A DNA stretch of 64,000 nt from Mucilaginibacter polytrichastri (GCF_001911425.1 NZ_MPPL01000001.1:4041716-4105715), one strand, 5' to 3'. Shown: positions 18,797 to 27,706, counted from the first letter of the stretch. Program-made: numbers and translations. Notes: generated by a model from the sequence alone, not told the origin.

Positions 18797-19672
18797 ATGT
18801 TTCCTTATACAGAACAATACATTGAAAACGAAGATAATCTACTGATACAGCAGGCTTTAAATGGTTCATCCACTGCTATCAATGAGTTGATTGACCGTCA
18901 CCAGCATTTTATTTATAATGTGGCCCTGAAATTCGTTAGGGACCAGGATGATGCGCATGATCTTACTCAGGAGGTTCTGATCAAGATGGTGACTAAACTT
19001 CAGCAGTATCAGGAAAAGAGCAGTTTCAAGACCTGGCTGTATCGGTTAGTATTTAATCACTTCTTAAATACGGAAAGAAAAAAAGCTGAAAAAGAAGTTT
19101 ATTCTTTTGATGAGTTAGGAGATTTTGTAGAGACCGTTCATAATCAGGACGAGATGACGACGGAAGAACAAGAGGAGTACAGTGAGCAGATTACCACCAT
19201 CAGGAATAAATGTATGACAAGCACCCTGTTATGCTTAAACCGTGAGCAGCGAATCATATTGATTTTAGGCAGTATCTTTAATCTGAAATCAAATATTGCA
19301 GCGGACCTATTGGATATGACGCCTGAAAACTTCCGTAAGCAATTATCCAGGGCGAAGGCCGACCTGTTCAATTTTATGGATAATAAATGTGGCCTCATGA
19401 ACCCTGCTAACAGTTGCCGTTGTCATAAAAAAACTAAGGGATTTATGAAAGACGGATTGGTTGATACCAATACCGGACAATTCTTTGGTGATATCGCCAG
19501 TTCCATCAGAAGCCTCGCTGATGAAAAGAATGAGGCACTGGATTATTTGATGGAGCAAAAGTATCTTTACCTGTTCACCAGCCAGCCTTATCAAAAAGCT
19601 ATCAGAGGCAAGGATCTGGGTGTTAAGCTATTGTCTGATCCCCAGGTCATAGAGCTTTTTAGGTTGAATTAG
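18797..19672 (+). CDS. ECF-type RNA polymerase sigma factor with Cys-containing C-terminal extension
   Basis: A 291-residue protein. Region sigma2 spans residues 25-90 (RDQDDAHDLTQEVLIKMVTK, then FKTWLYRLVFNHFLN) and sigma4 spans 130-185 (REQRIILILGSIFNLKSNIA, MTPENFRKQLSRAKADL). A 100-residue extension follows, beginning CGLMNPANSCRCHKKTKGF. This NPxNxCRC cluster is seen in some ECF groups and could bind a metal or respond to redox. ATG 18797 is preferred over an upstream TTG at 18764. No anti-sigma gene is adjacent, in line with the extension acting as the control domain. Confidence 0.9.
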   Translation: MFPYTEQYIENEDNLLIQQALNGSSTAINELIDRHQHFIYNVALKFVRDQDDAHDLTQEVLIKMVTKLQQYQEKSSFKTWLYRLVFNHFLNTERKKAEKEVYSFDELGDFVETVHNQDEMTTEEQEEYSEQITTIRNKCMTSTLLCLNREQRIILILGSIFNLKSNIAADLLDMTPENFRKQLSRAKADLFNFMDNKCGLMNPANSCRCHKKTKGFMKDGLVDTNTGQFFGDIASSIRSLADEKNEALDYLMEQKYLYLFTSQPYQKAIRGKDLGVKLLSDPQVIELFRLN

Positions 19673-20182
19673 GGAGTTCAACAAAATTGATAATAGCTAA
19701 ATACGGTTTTGTTCTTAAACGCCAGAAGGAAGTAACTTCAGAAAATAATCAACGGACCAGCATATTTTAATAATATGAAGATATTTTAGCGGATAAACCT
19801 TAAGAACGAATACTTAAAACCTTCTTTTAAGATTTCGGATGTATTCTTCTACTTGGTGATGATCATAACCTTGTCTTGGTTAACATTTGTGACTACGGGC
19901 ATTGAATAATAAGTTCTTCCTCCCGGCGTAAAGCTGCGTGATCGTTTTGACTAACGTTATAAAATTTTCAATCTGTATTAATATCTGGGTCATCAACTAC
20001 CATTCCGACAAACTCTCCTGACTAAAGGCCCAAATTTTAAATGCTGGTATAGCTTAGTCTGACTGAAGCAATAACACTTATAAATAAAAGGGTTGAAAAT
20101 GAGAAAATTCAAAATTTAAGCTAATCGAACCTATAAATAATCGTATTAGTTTATAGATAGCGATGGCACTTTAAATCATCAT
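19673..20182. other. 510-base spacer with a short coding remnant
   Basis: No intact gene. On the minus strand, 19849-19950 reads as the tail of a protein: RSFTPGGRTYYSMPVVTNVN then QDKVMIITK and TAG. The upstream part is lost behind a stop. The family is not recognised. The rest is AT-rich and shows nothing clear. Confidence 0.45.
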
Positions 20183-21307
20183 TCATGCTTCCTCACGATT
20201 ATAAAAAGGATAGTCAGTATAGCCCCTGGCGTCCCCACCATAAAAACTATTCCGGTCATAGTCATTTAATGGCAGCCCCTCTGCGAAGCGTCTAACTAAA
20301 TCCGGGTTGGAAATAAAATGACGTCCAAAAGCAACCAGATCCGCATCTCCTTTCTCAATGACTTCTTTAGCCGTTTCAAATTCATATCCACCCACTGAAA
20401 TAATGGCGTTTTTAAATATTTTACGCAGATGCTCGGCAGCGATAGGTCGTAGTCCTTCAACTTCAACTGTGCTACCATAAACTCTCGGTTCAACGATATG
20501 CAGATAGGCTAATCCAAATTGGTTTAATGTTTCCGCCGCGTGGCTGAATAACGCAATGGGATTATGATCAGACATTTCGCCGAAGCTACCGCTTGGTGAA
20601 AGCCTGACGCCTACGCGGTCACCTCCCCAAACTGAAACCATAGCCCCAACCACTTCAGATAGCAGACGGACACGATTCTCTGCGGATCCGCCATATTCAT
20701 CAGTTCTTTTATTTGTTCCGTCCTGCAAAAACTGGTCAATTAAATAACCGTTTGCGCCATGCAATTCAATACCATCAAAACCTGCATCTTTCGCAAGCAC
20801 TGATGCGTTACGGAAATCCTCGACAACTCCTGCTATTTCGGCTGTTTCCAAGGCCCGGTTAGGTGTTGCCGGTTTCCATCCTGTTGGCGTATAAACGACG
20901 TTGTTGTGCGGAACTTCGGAAGCACCTACCGGTAAAGCGCCATTAGGTTGTAATTCAGTATGAGATCCCCGGCCCGCATGAAACAATTGTAAAAATATCT
21001 TTCCTCCTTTTGCGTGTACTGCTTCTGTAACCTTTTTCCATCCTGCGACATGTTCAATCGTGTATATTCCCGGTGCACCGTAATAACCATGGCCTGTTTC
21101 TGATACAACGGTAGCTTCAGCGATAATTAAACCGCCATATGTTGTACGCTGGGCATAATATTCCACCATCAGGTCGTTTGGAATAAAATTCTCGACAGTA
21201 CGCATACGTGTTAACGGAGCCATTACTATTCGGTGATCTAAATTTATTGATCCTAATTTGACCGGCGAGAACAATTTTCCCCGGTCCATGATATTATCTG
21301 TTGACAT
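20183..21307 (-). CDS. Old Yellow Enzyme family alkene reductase (NemA-like)
   Basis: A 374-residue FMN-dependent TIM-barrel protein. MAPLTRMRTVENFIPND (about 29-45), LQLFHAGRGSH, GFDGIELHGANGYLIDQFLQ with the His-x-x-Asn substrate pair, and NKRTDEYGGSAENRVRLLSE are all classic OYE signatures. Family members reduce activated C=C bonds (enones, nitro compounds) using NADPH in the cytosol. It is followed on the same strand, upstream in transcription, by the DinB-like gene. Its place among many SDR genes suggests electrophile detoxification. Confidence 0.95.
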   Translation of the reverse strand: MSTDNIMDRGKLFSPVKLGSINLDHRIVMAPLTRMRTVENFIPNDLMVEYYAQRTTYGGLIIAEATVVSETGHGYYGAPGIYTIEHVAGWKKVTEAVHAKGGKIFLQLFHAGRGSHTELQPNGALPVGASEVPHNNVVYTPTGWKPATPNRALETAEIAGVVEDFRNASVLAKDAGFDGIELHGANGYLIDQFLQDGTNKRTDEYGGSAENRVRLLSEVVGAMVSVWGGDRVGVRLSPSGSFGEMSDHNPIALFSHAAETLNQFGLAYLHIVEPRVYGSTVEVEGLRPIAAEHLRKIFKNAIISVGGYEFETAKEVIEKGDADLVAFGRHFISNPDLVRRFAEGLPLNDYDRNSFYGGDARGYTDYPFYNREEA

Positions 21308-21366
21308 ATATTTATTTATTTGAATATTTTAATGTTTGCGCTGATTCTTGATTTAGTCAATCTTTA

Positions 21367-21900
21367 TCAACTCAATTTGGCTAACACCTTTCTTTCATTT
21401 AAAAATATGAGCTGCCCTCTGTGATAATTTTGATGACTTGCCCGATTGATCAATACATTCAGTTTATTACGCTGCGGATCCAGTAAGAAATCTGCATCGG
21501 ATACAGAATTGTGTTTACCAAGCCACTCCTCGGGTGTTAATTCTCTAAATCTTTTTTCAAGGAAAAGGTTCAACGATTCCCATTGTTTCTTCAAATCCTT
21601 AAACGAGAGCTCAAAATCCACAGCACTTTCACCCTCGGTTGCAAGAGGTGCGATTTCTGGAAATAATTTTTCGCCAAACCCGAATAATGGCAAAAGGCCA
21701 TCATTCGTGGCGATTAGGTGAGCCAGCACATAAACAGCCCTATTTCTACCCGGTGCAACTTCTTGTAAATAGACCTCGTCCGGATGCTGATTCAAGAAGG
21801 TATCAATGGCTTTATTTTGGGCCAGCCAAAAATTGATAACCTGATCTATAATTTGTTGGACCCGCTGCTCTGCAATGTTGATTTTTTGTTGGTCTGACAT
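21367..21900 (-). CDS. DinB-like four-helix metal-binding protein
   Basis: A 177-residue protein of the DinB/YfiT-like superfamily, which form four-helix bundles binding a divalent metal through three His. YVLAHLIATNDG near residue 60 and the C-terminal INRASHQNYHRGQLIFLNE supply the expected His residues. Some family members are thiol-S-transferases. It is the gene just upstream of the OYE gene on the same strand, separated by about 60 bases, suggesting joint expression. This is not DNA polymerase IV, which shares the old name DinB. Confidence 0.88.
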   Translation of the reverse strand: MSDQQKINIAEQRVQQIIDQVINFWLAQNKAIDTFLNQHPDEVYLQEVAPGRNRAVYVLAHLIATNDGLLPLFGFGEKLFPEIAPLATEGESAVDFELSFKDLKKQWESLNLFLEKRFRELTPEEWLGKHNSVSDADFLLDPQRNKLNVLINRASHQNYHRGQLIFLNERKVLAKLS

Positions 21901-22043
21901 GATTTCTTATATTAATAAATAGACTCAATTTTAATGTTTGCCTATGCGTTTTCTTATGAGTATAGTTTTACACTCCGATTAGTTGATAACCCGGTTTGTG
22001 TTTTACCTAATTGTAAGCCTGGTTGATATTAGTGGATCAACTT

Positions 22044-22796
22044 TTAGAGGGTTCTGTAACCTCCGTCTATTAGCAATTCTGATCCAAGCATATATTTTGA
22101 GTCGTCTGAAGCCAGGTAAAGAAAAGCCTGGGCAATTTCTTCTGGTTGCGCCAACCGCTTTGCCGGAGTATGACTGATCAGCGCTTCCTTAACTTTCAAA
22201 ACCTGTTCAGGAGATGCGCCTGTTCTTTCAAATGCCGGAGTTTCTGTAGGCCCTGGAGATACCACATTCACGCGGATGTTACGGTCAAGCAGTTCAGATG
22301 AAAAGCTTCGTGCCAATGATCGTAAGGCTGCCTTTGTCGCATAATAAGCTGCCCCTTTACCATTTCCTTTTTCTGCTCCTGTTGAACCTGTAAGTACAAT
22401 CGATGCACCATCATTAAGATAGGGTAGTGCGCGCTGTACGGAGAAAAAGGAACCTTTAAAGTTTATATCACTGGTCTTATCAAACATCTCTTCAGTATAT
22501 CCTGTAAGAGGGCCTGTAATATATACAGCAGCGTTAACGATCAGTATATCAATTTTGCCTGAAAATTTGGCGGTAATATGTTGATAGGTATCGTCAATTT
22601 GAGCCAGATTTTCGATGTCCGATACCAATCCAATTGAATCTGAACCGATGTCACTAACGGCATTTTGAACCGATAATTGGTCGCGGCCTGTTATTGCGAC
22701 TTTCGCACCTTCACTTGCAAACAGTTTTGCTGTTGCCAAACCTATGCCGCTGTTACCACCAGTAATTACGGCTATTTTGTTTTGTAATTTTTTCAT
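22044..22796 (-). CDS. SDR-family oxidoreductase
   Basis: A 250-residue classical SDR. ITGGNSGIGLATAKLFASEG near the start, VNAAVYITGP (NAA in place of NAG), Ser in LTGSTGAEKG, YYATKAALRSLARSF and the final MLGSELLIDGG. I use ATG 22796: the earlier ATG at 22874 would put a 13-bp hairpin and 26 atypical residues inside the protein. It is nearly the same in pattern as the SDR at 35818-36570 (both with DINFKG and LASDDS-type segments), so the two are likely paralogues. It follows the SDR 22880-23629 in a small operon. Confidence 0.93.
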   Translation of the reverse strand: MKKLQNKIAVITGGNSGIGLATAKLFASEGAKVAITGRDQLSVQNAVSDIGSDSIGLVSDIENLAQIDDTYQHITAKFSGKIDILIVNAAVYITGPLTGYTEEMFDKTSDINFKGSFFSVQRALPYLNDGASIVLTGSTGAEKGNGKGAAYYATKAALRSLARSFSSELLDRNIRVNVVSPGPTETPAFERTGASPEQVLKVKEALISHTPAKRLAQPEEIAQAFLYLASDDSKYMLGSELLIDGGYRTL

Positions 22797-22813
22797 GTTG
22801 TTTTGATCATTAA

Positions 22814-22856
22814 CATATCCAACAGCCCGCTTAAACAAGAAGAGCTGTTGGATATG
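22814..22856. repeat. Perfect 13-bp inverted repeat between two SDR genes
   Basis: CATATCCAACAGC (22814-22826) pairs with GCTGTTGGATATG (22844-22856), loop 17 bases, in the 83-base spacer between the SDR genes at 22880-23629 and 22044-22796, both minus strand. No T-run follows. It resembles in size and place the hairpin at 17806-17848. Confidence 0.8.
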
Positions 22857-22879
22857 GTTATTATTCAAGGACATCAGGA

Positions 22880-23629
22880 TTACCTTACGCCTCCGCTTGC
22901 AAGCACTTCCTCGCCGGTTACCCAGCTTGAATCTTCAGATGCCAGGAATACAGCAACTTTAGCAATATCTTCAGGTAAACCTGTACGGCCAAGTGGGGCG
23001 GTCGCGATCAGTCCTGCTTCAAAATCGCTGCCGATAAAACCTGCTGTATGAGTTCCTTCAGTCTCCACCAAACCAGGGTTAAGGGAGTTTACACGTATTG
23101 TTTTGGCACCAAGTTCTCTCGCTAATACGCCGGTGATTGCTGCCACGGCACCCTTGGTGGCTGTGTAAATTGAACTTCCCGGAGGAGTTGTTTTGCTAAC
23201 GGCAGAACCGATATTAATGATACTGCCACCTTTTTCGTTAAAATTTTTAACGGCTTCCTTGGTAGTCAAAAGCAGGCCAAGTACGTTTGTGTCGAACTGA
23301 TTATGAAAATCAGCTGCATTCACATCCTCTAAGCCACCGAATTTGTAAACACCTGCGTTATTCACCAGGATGTCAACTGCGCCGAAGGCTTTTTTGGTTT
23401 CTGCAAATAAACGGCTGATGTCAGCTTCGTTGGCTACGCTACCCTGAACAGCAATGGCTTTTCCACCATTGGCGGTAATCTCAGCAACTACCTTATCTGC
23501 ACCATCTTTTGCTGATGCATAATTCACGACTACGCTTGCACCTGCTGCGCCTAAATGTTTGGCAATACTTGCACCAATACCTTTTGATGCTCCTGTAACT
23601 ACTGCTACTTTGTTTTCTAACTTTTTCAT
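22880..23629 (-). CDS. SDR-family oxidoreductase (3-ketoacyl reductase-like)
   Basis: A 249-residue classical SDR with VTGASKGIGASIAKHLGAAG, LVNNAGVYKFG, NIGSAVSKTTPPGSSIYTAT containing the catalytic Ser and Tyr, Lys at TKGAVAA, and ending VTGEEVLASGGVR. Very close to FabG-like sugar or carbonyl reductases found in soil Bacteroidota. Substrate unknown. First gene of the pair with 22044-22796, and preceded by the degenerate SDR 23667-24182 on the same strand. Confidence 0.94.
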   Translation of the reverse strand: MKKLENKVAVVTGASKGIGASIAKHLGAAGASVVVNYASAKDGADKVVAEITANGGKAIAVQGSVANEADISRLFAETKKAFGAVDILVNNAGVYKFGGLEDVNAADFHNQFDTNVLGLLLTTKEAVKNFNEKGGSIINIGSAVSKTTPPGSSIYTATKGAVAAITGVLARELGAKTIRVNSLNPGLVETEGTHTAGFIGSDFEAGLIATAPLGRTGLPEDIAKVAVFLASEDSSWVTGEEVLASGGVR

Positions 23630-23666
23630 TTTTTTTTAATTTTTATGGATAAGAAATATATAGAGA

Positions 23667-24182
23667 TCAGGAACGCTCGTCCCCGAGTTTTATATCATTG
23701 AAATAAGATGACAATAATGGTTTTGGCAATTCACATTTGAGTGCCGTATTTAAACCCTGTTGTTTTTTACGTTTTTGGAATGCGGAACTCAAAATTTCCC
23801 TGGTAAGAAGTCCTGTATTCAATAGGATGACAGCTTCCGGGTCCAGATAAGGAAGCGCATATTGTATCGTAAAATAGGCTTCACTGAAGTCAGTAATCTC
23901 CTGAAATGAGATATTAGCATTAAGCAATAGCAAATTGATCCTGCCACCAAAATAGCAGGCCACTTTTTGATAGATAGTAAATAACCCGCCAATATTTTCC
24001 GACTCATTTAATATGCCCATTGCACCGTGGCCTATAAATTCTACAGCAGTTGAAAGGTCGGTTTGGGTTGAGGCAGTGATAGCGACATTAAAACCTGCAT
24101 GCCCAAGAAATTGCGCATTGGCCAGGCTTAGTTGGTCATTAACCTGTGTAAAAAGTGCTATCTTTTTTGACTGAGCTTTCAT
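23667..24182 (-). CDS. Degenerate SDR-like protein lacking catalytic residues
   Basis: A 171-residue protein from ATG 24182 (an upstream TTG is unlikely). It aligns by eye with the SDR at 22044-22796: KKIALFTQVNDQLSLANAQF in place of the cofactor loop, GFNVAITASTQTDLSTAV, INLLLLNANIS in place of the NNAG strand, and ALPYLDPEAVILLNTG. The Gly-rich loop, the NAG motif and the Tyr-x-x-x-Lys pair are gone, and the C-terminal third is missing. It may be a decaying duplicate or a non-catalytic partner. It sits just upstream of two working SDR genes. Confidence 0.7.
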   Translation of the reverse strand: MKAQSKKIALFTQVNDQLSLANAQFLGHAGFNVAITASTQTDLSTAVEFIGHGAMGILNESENIGGLFTIYQKVACYFGGRINLLLLNANISFQEITDFSEAYFTIQYALPYLDPEAVILLNTGLLTREILSSAFQKRKKQQGLNTALKCELPKPLLSSYFNDIKLGDERS

Positions 24183-24263
24183 CGCTGATTTTCTTTGCTG
24201 ATACAAAGGTCATCAGGATTGGCTAGCTGTTTTGAAGAAGAATCAAAGATAAATTTGTGAAAA

Positions 24264-25187
24264 TCAAAGAATATGATTTTTTTTAAAATTAGCAGGAGAC
24301 ATCCCACTCTGTTTTTTGAAGAAATGGCTAAAATTGGATTGATCGGCGAAGCCAACTGCATAGGCTATGTCCTCCAAACTCCAATCAGTCTGTAGCAGGA
24401 ATATCTTACTTTGTTCCAGTAAACGGCCTTTGATATGCACACTTACATTTTGGCCGGTATGCTTTTTTAGTAACGCATTAAGGTAATTTGGGTGGATAAA
24501 TAATTCTTCAGCGAATGCAGTAGCTGTTTTTAAACGAATCGGATTTACGTAATTAATTTTGCTGGCTTCTTTTTCTAACAAATGAAAAAACTCATGCAGA
24601 TGCTTATAGTCGCCGGAAATTGCATCGGGTTCAGCATAGTTGGCTATCCTTGTACAGTTTAATAAAAGTAACTGCAAGTAAGCTTGCATGGTTTCTTCCG
24701 CCATTGCGCCGCCTGATTTTTCAGCCTCAAGCATCTGAGCAAACAACGGATTTAAAACAGCAATGTCATCCTGGGTTAATCTAATGACACTTTTATTTAT
24801 GTCAGTAAATAATTCGTATTTTTCAATCAATGCCCTTAAGCTAAGATAACGGTCGGCATATTTTCTTTTAAAAAAACCAACGTACCCTTCTGACTCCTTG
24901 TTCAACTTTTTCCAGGAAATGATTTCACCGGGATGAATAAACAAGATCGTAGGGCTGTCTATATGATAAGTGTTTGAACCCAGTGTAAACACGCCAATGC
25001 CTTTTGTTACATACATTATTTTGTAGAAATCCCTTCTGTTCGGTGAAAGATAATTTTTACAGGTATGGGGAGCCCTTGGAATAATGTGAATGTTCCACGG
25101 TTGGAAGCCCTCCCTTGAAATAGGCAGCAAATCGGGAATATCCCAAATGTTATTAATTGTTTTCTGATCTACAGATGTTCCGGGCAT
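24264..25187 (-). CDS. AraC-family transcriptional regulator
   Basis: A 307-residue protein. N-terminal cupin-like sensor (NRRDFYKIMYVTKGIGVFTL, FIHPGEIISWKKL) and C-terminal double HTH (KTATAFAEELFIHPNYLNAL, then LEDIAYAVGFADQSNFSHFF, KKQSGMSPANFKK). It starts the minus-strand run that goes on with the degenerate SDR and two SDR genes, so it likely controls them. Ligand unknown. Confidence 0.92.
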   Translation of the reverse strand: MPGTSVDQKTINNIWDIPDLLPISREGFQPWNIHIIPRAPHTCKNYLSPNRRDFYKIMYVTKGIGVFTLGSNTYHIDSPTILFIHPGEIISWKKLNKESEGYVGFFKRKYADRYLSLRALIEKYELFTDINKSVIRLTQDDIAVLNPLFAQMLEAEKSGGAMAEETMQAYLQLLLLNCTRIANYAEPDAISGDYKHLHEFFHLLEKEASKINYVNPIRLKTATAFAEELFIHPNYLNALLKKHTGQNVSVHIKGRLLEQSKIFLLQTDWSLEDIAYAVGFADQSNFSHFFKKQSGMSPANFKKNHIL

Positions 25188-25725
25188 CTATTACTTGAAG
25201 TTATATTTTATGGTAAAGTAAAAATACATTATCTGCGCAGTATTGTCTAATGCGGGATAAACCTTTACAATTTAATTACGGGTAATCATTCGTTTATATC
25301 CGTTAGAAAACCATTTGTCCATTCCAATGGATGAGCTTGATCGAAGACTAAATTTTAATGAATATCTTCAAAGCTTGCGTCAATCGTTTCGATTTTATCC
25401 CTGTGATGGCTGTCATAAATTGTAGCCCATGGGGTAATCGGCTCACAATATGCTACTTGTAAATTGCTTATAATAGACTTATAACTTAATTAGAATTATT
25501 GGGATGTTCTCGTTTAAGTTCGAAAGGCTGGATTTCATGATTTTTAATCAAATCAAAAGCGAATTCGGAGAAATCAGGCCGGTTGAGGCCCAACATCATC
25601 TTGCCCGGAATTAGGTGGTGTGGTTCGTTAGTATCACCAGTTTTGTTCGCTTTCGATTATGTTTGCATAACATGATTTTACCAAATGATAAATAGATTAC
25701 CCACAATAAAAACGTAATTTGACCT
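25188..25725. other. 538-base spacer with two minus-strand coding remnants
   Basis: No intact gene. Minus-strand 25355-25486 reads LQVAYCEPITPWATIYDSHH then RDKIETIDASFEDIH and TAA. Minus-strand 25486-25651 reads NEPHHLIPGKMMLGLNRPDF then SEFAFDLIKNHEIQPFEL and ends HPNNSN, TAA. Both look like protein C-termini without starts. The right end holds the regulator promoter with the palindromic site at 25676-25692. Confidence 0.4.
25676..25692. promoter_or_regulatory. Candidate Crp/Fnr operator, regulator copy
   Basis: TTTTACCAAATGATAAA lies 34 bases upstream of the Crp/Fnr gene start. It matches, with one change, the cleaner palindrome TTTTACCAAATGGTAAAA at 26323-26340 in front of the downstream SDR gene. 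Two copies flanking a regulator gene point to autoregulation and control of the SDR. Confidence 0.6.
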
Positions 25726-26295
25726 ATGGAAGCGTTCATCAATTACATACTGCAATTCGGCAATCTAAACAGGCAGCAAATAGACCTTATTCTAAATAAG
25801 GCGACAACGCTTGAATTTCATAAAGAGGACTATTTTTCTGAAGCCGGTAAGGTCCCAAGGTACGTAGGGTTTCTATTGGAAGGCGTGGTTCGGTTTTGTT
25901 ACTATAATAATAAAGGGGAAGAGATCACGCATTCATTTGTTGAAGAAAATAATTTTGTTTCAGACCAGCAAAGGTTCGAGGCGCAGATCATTTCATCCGA
26001 ATATATTCAGGCAGAAACCGTCTGTAAATTCCTTGTTTTTTCCAAAAAGGACTGGGATGAGATCGGCAATACCATCGTTGGCTGGAAAGACATCGAGAAC
26101 CTTATCTTAAAAAACTGCCTGTTGAAAGCGATCGAACGCAGAAGTCCTTTGGTCTCCGAAGATGCGACCAACCGTTACCTGTTATTCAATCAACATTTTC
26201 CGGGCCTTGTCAATCGGGTGCCGCTTTCCCATGTCGCTTCTTACCTGGGCATTACCCAGCAATCCTTAAGCCGCATCAGGCGAAATGTCCGTTAA
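25726..26295 (+). CDS. Crp/Fnr-family transcriptional regulator
   Basis: A 189-residue protein: cyclic-nucleotide-binding-like jelly roll at 20-130 (GFLLEGVVRFCYYNNKGEEI) and a C-terminal HTH (RVPLSHVASYLGITQQSLSR, then IRRNVR). The Cys cluster of Fnr is absent. It is followed by an SDR gene on the same strand, and both are preceded by copies of the TTTTACCA-type site, so it probably regulates itself and that SDR. Effector unknown. Confidence 0.93.
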   Translation: MEAFINYILQFGNLNRQQIDLILNKATTLEFHKEDYFSEAGKVPRYVGFLLEGVVRFCYYNNKGEEITHSFVEENNFVSDQQRFEAQIISSEYIQAETVCKFLVFSKKDWDEIGNTIVGWKDIENLILKNCLLKAIERRSPLVSEDATNRYLLFNQHFPGLVNRVPLSHVASYLGITQQSLSRIRRNVR

Positions 26296-26322
26296 GTGTC
26301 TTTTTTAACGGTAAACAGTGCT

Positions 26323-26340
26323 TTTTACCAAATGGTAAAA
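26323..26340. promoter_or_regulatory. Palindromic operator upstream of the SDR gene
   Basis: TTTTACCA-AA-TGGTAAAA, two 8-bp arms in perfect inversion with a 2-base centre, 54 bases before the SDR ATG at 26394. A near copy lies upstream of the adjacent Crp/Fnr gene at 25676. Confidence 0.7.
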
Positions 26341-26393
26341 GTATTCCTGCCTCACTTCACAACTTTTGCTTCCTTATTTAAACAATTAAAAAG

Positions 26394-27257
26394 ATGAGCA
26401 AAAAGATCGTATTAATAACCGGAACCAATAGTGGTTTCGGATGGCTAACGGCACATAGCGTTGCTGCTTTAGGCCACCAGGTGTATGCCACGATGAGAGA
26501 TACCAAAGGTAAAAATGCAGAAAAAGCCGAAACCCTATCCGCATTAGAAAATGTTACCGTTCTGGATGTAACACTGACCGACGACCAAAGTGTTAAAGCG
26601 GCGGTCGACAGCATCATCGCAAAAGAAGGCGTCATCGATGTACTGGTCAACAATGCCGGGGTTTCGATGAACGGTGTAGCGGAAAGCTTCACTACCGCTG
26701 ACGTACAGGCCATTTTCGATGTGAACGTTTTCGCGCCCTGGAGATTCATCAAGCAGGTGCTGCCGGCTATGCGTAAGCAGAACGATGGCCTGATCATTAA
26801 TGTAACCAGCGGCTTTGGCAGGGTTTCTTTTCCGTTCGCAACCATATACGCCGGGTCTAAGTTCGGTCTGGAAGGAATAAGCGAAGGATTGCATTACGAA
26901 GTTAAAAGGTTAGGTATAGACGTGGCTATCCTGGAGCCGGGTGCCTTTCCTACCGAAATGCAGCAGAAAACACAGTATGCTTCAGACCAGTCCGTATTTG
27001 AAGGCTACAGTGTGATCGCCGATATCCCGAACAAAATGATGGCTGCGATAGGCGGGCTGATCCAAACCAAAAACCCCAATCCGCAGGATGTGGCGGACGC
27101 CATCGTTAAGCTGATCGGTACAGAAAAAGGCAAAAGACCTTTGAGGACGGTTGTTGACCCGATCACAGGGGAATACATCGAAGCAGCTAACCAAGCTGTT
27201 GCTGAGCAATTTGGAGAAGGCCTAACGATCTTCGGCATGGGCGAATTATTAGCGTAA
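26394..27257 (+). CDS. SDR-family oxidoreductase
   Basis: A 287-residue classical SDR of the longer type: ITGTNSGFGWLTAHSVAALG, VLVNNAGVSMNG, catalytic Ser in NVTSGFGRVSF, YAGSKFGLEG (Tyr, Lys), ILEPGAFPTEM. Similar in type to 15601-16419. It is the likely target of the Crp/Fnr regulator just upstream, by the shared palindrome. Substrate unknown. Confidence 0.93.
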   Translation: MSKKIVLITGTNSGFGWLTAHSVAALGHQVYATMRDTKGKNAEKAETLSALENVTVLDVTLTDDQSVKAAVDSIIAKEGVIDVLVNNAGVSMNGVAESFTTADVQAIFDVNVFAPWRFIKQVLPAMRKQNDGLIINVTSGFGRVSFPFATIYAGSKFGLEGISEGLHYEVKRLGIDVAILEPGAFPTEMQQKTQYASDQSVFEGYSVIADIPNKMMAAIGGLIQTKNPNPQDVADAIVKLIGTEKGKRPLRTVVDPITGEYIEAANQAVAEQFGEGLTIFGMGELLA

Positions 27258-27706
27258 ACAGCAAGAAGATATTTAACACTTTCGGCCAATAAAAAACGGC
27301 AGTGAATAGCCAGATATTCCAGGTTTTCTGGCCTGTAAACAGGCGTTCCTGCCGTAGCCAATAATTGGTTTGAATCACGTCCAGTCTGGGGATCAGTTTA
27401 GTTTTTGTTTCTAATCCGATGCTCGCCAATTAAGATTTATTTATATTATAAGATAGATATATAATTAATACATGCAGGAACAGGTGATTTTTTCATGGCT
27501 CTAATTAATAAAATAGACGCTATGAACGTTTCGTTTATTGACCAAAGAGATTGTTGCAGTCGTTAGCATGGGCCATTGCGTGCTAAACATTTCAGATAAA
27601 AGCCAATATATAGCTATAGTTATCTTTCCTACACATTTTTATTTTTCATTGCTTTTTTTATTTTTGTATCAAGGGAAACTATTGCCTGTTTCCATTATCG
27701 CCTTTA
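27258..27706. other. 449-base spacer with a structured stretch
   Basis: No gene is supported. 27296-27355 is dense in inverted repeats: ACGGCAG (27296) with CTGCCGT (27349), CCAG/CTGG (27319/27328) and a perfect GCCTGT-aa-ACAGGC (27331-27344), which could fold into a multi-branch hairpin after the SDR gene. The minus strand here also reads protein-like (LDVIQTNYWLRQERLFTGQK) but has no recognisable family. Confidence 0.45.
27659..27666 (+). promoter_or_regulatory. Possible -7 element of the histidine kinase gene
   Basis: TATTTTTG fits the Bacteroidota TAnnTTTG -7 consensus 41 bases before ATG 27707. No convincing -33 TTTG was found, so support is weak. Confidence 0.35.

Noticed and set aside
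22797..22874. Upstream ATG for the SDR at 22044
   Set aside because: The added residues are atypical and would include a 13-bp hairpin of the spacer.
26378..27361. Several minus-strand open frames across the SDR gene
   Set aside because: Antisense shadows; the SDR has all catalytic motifs.
27005..27429. Minus-strand membrane-like protein after the SDR
   Set aside because: Part is antisense to the SDR and the remainder matches no family; kept only as a note on the spacer.
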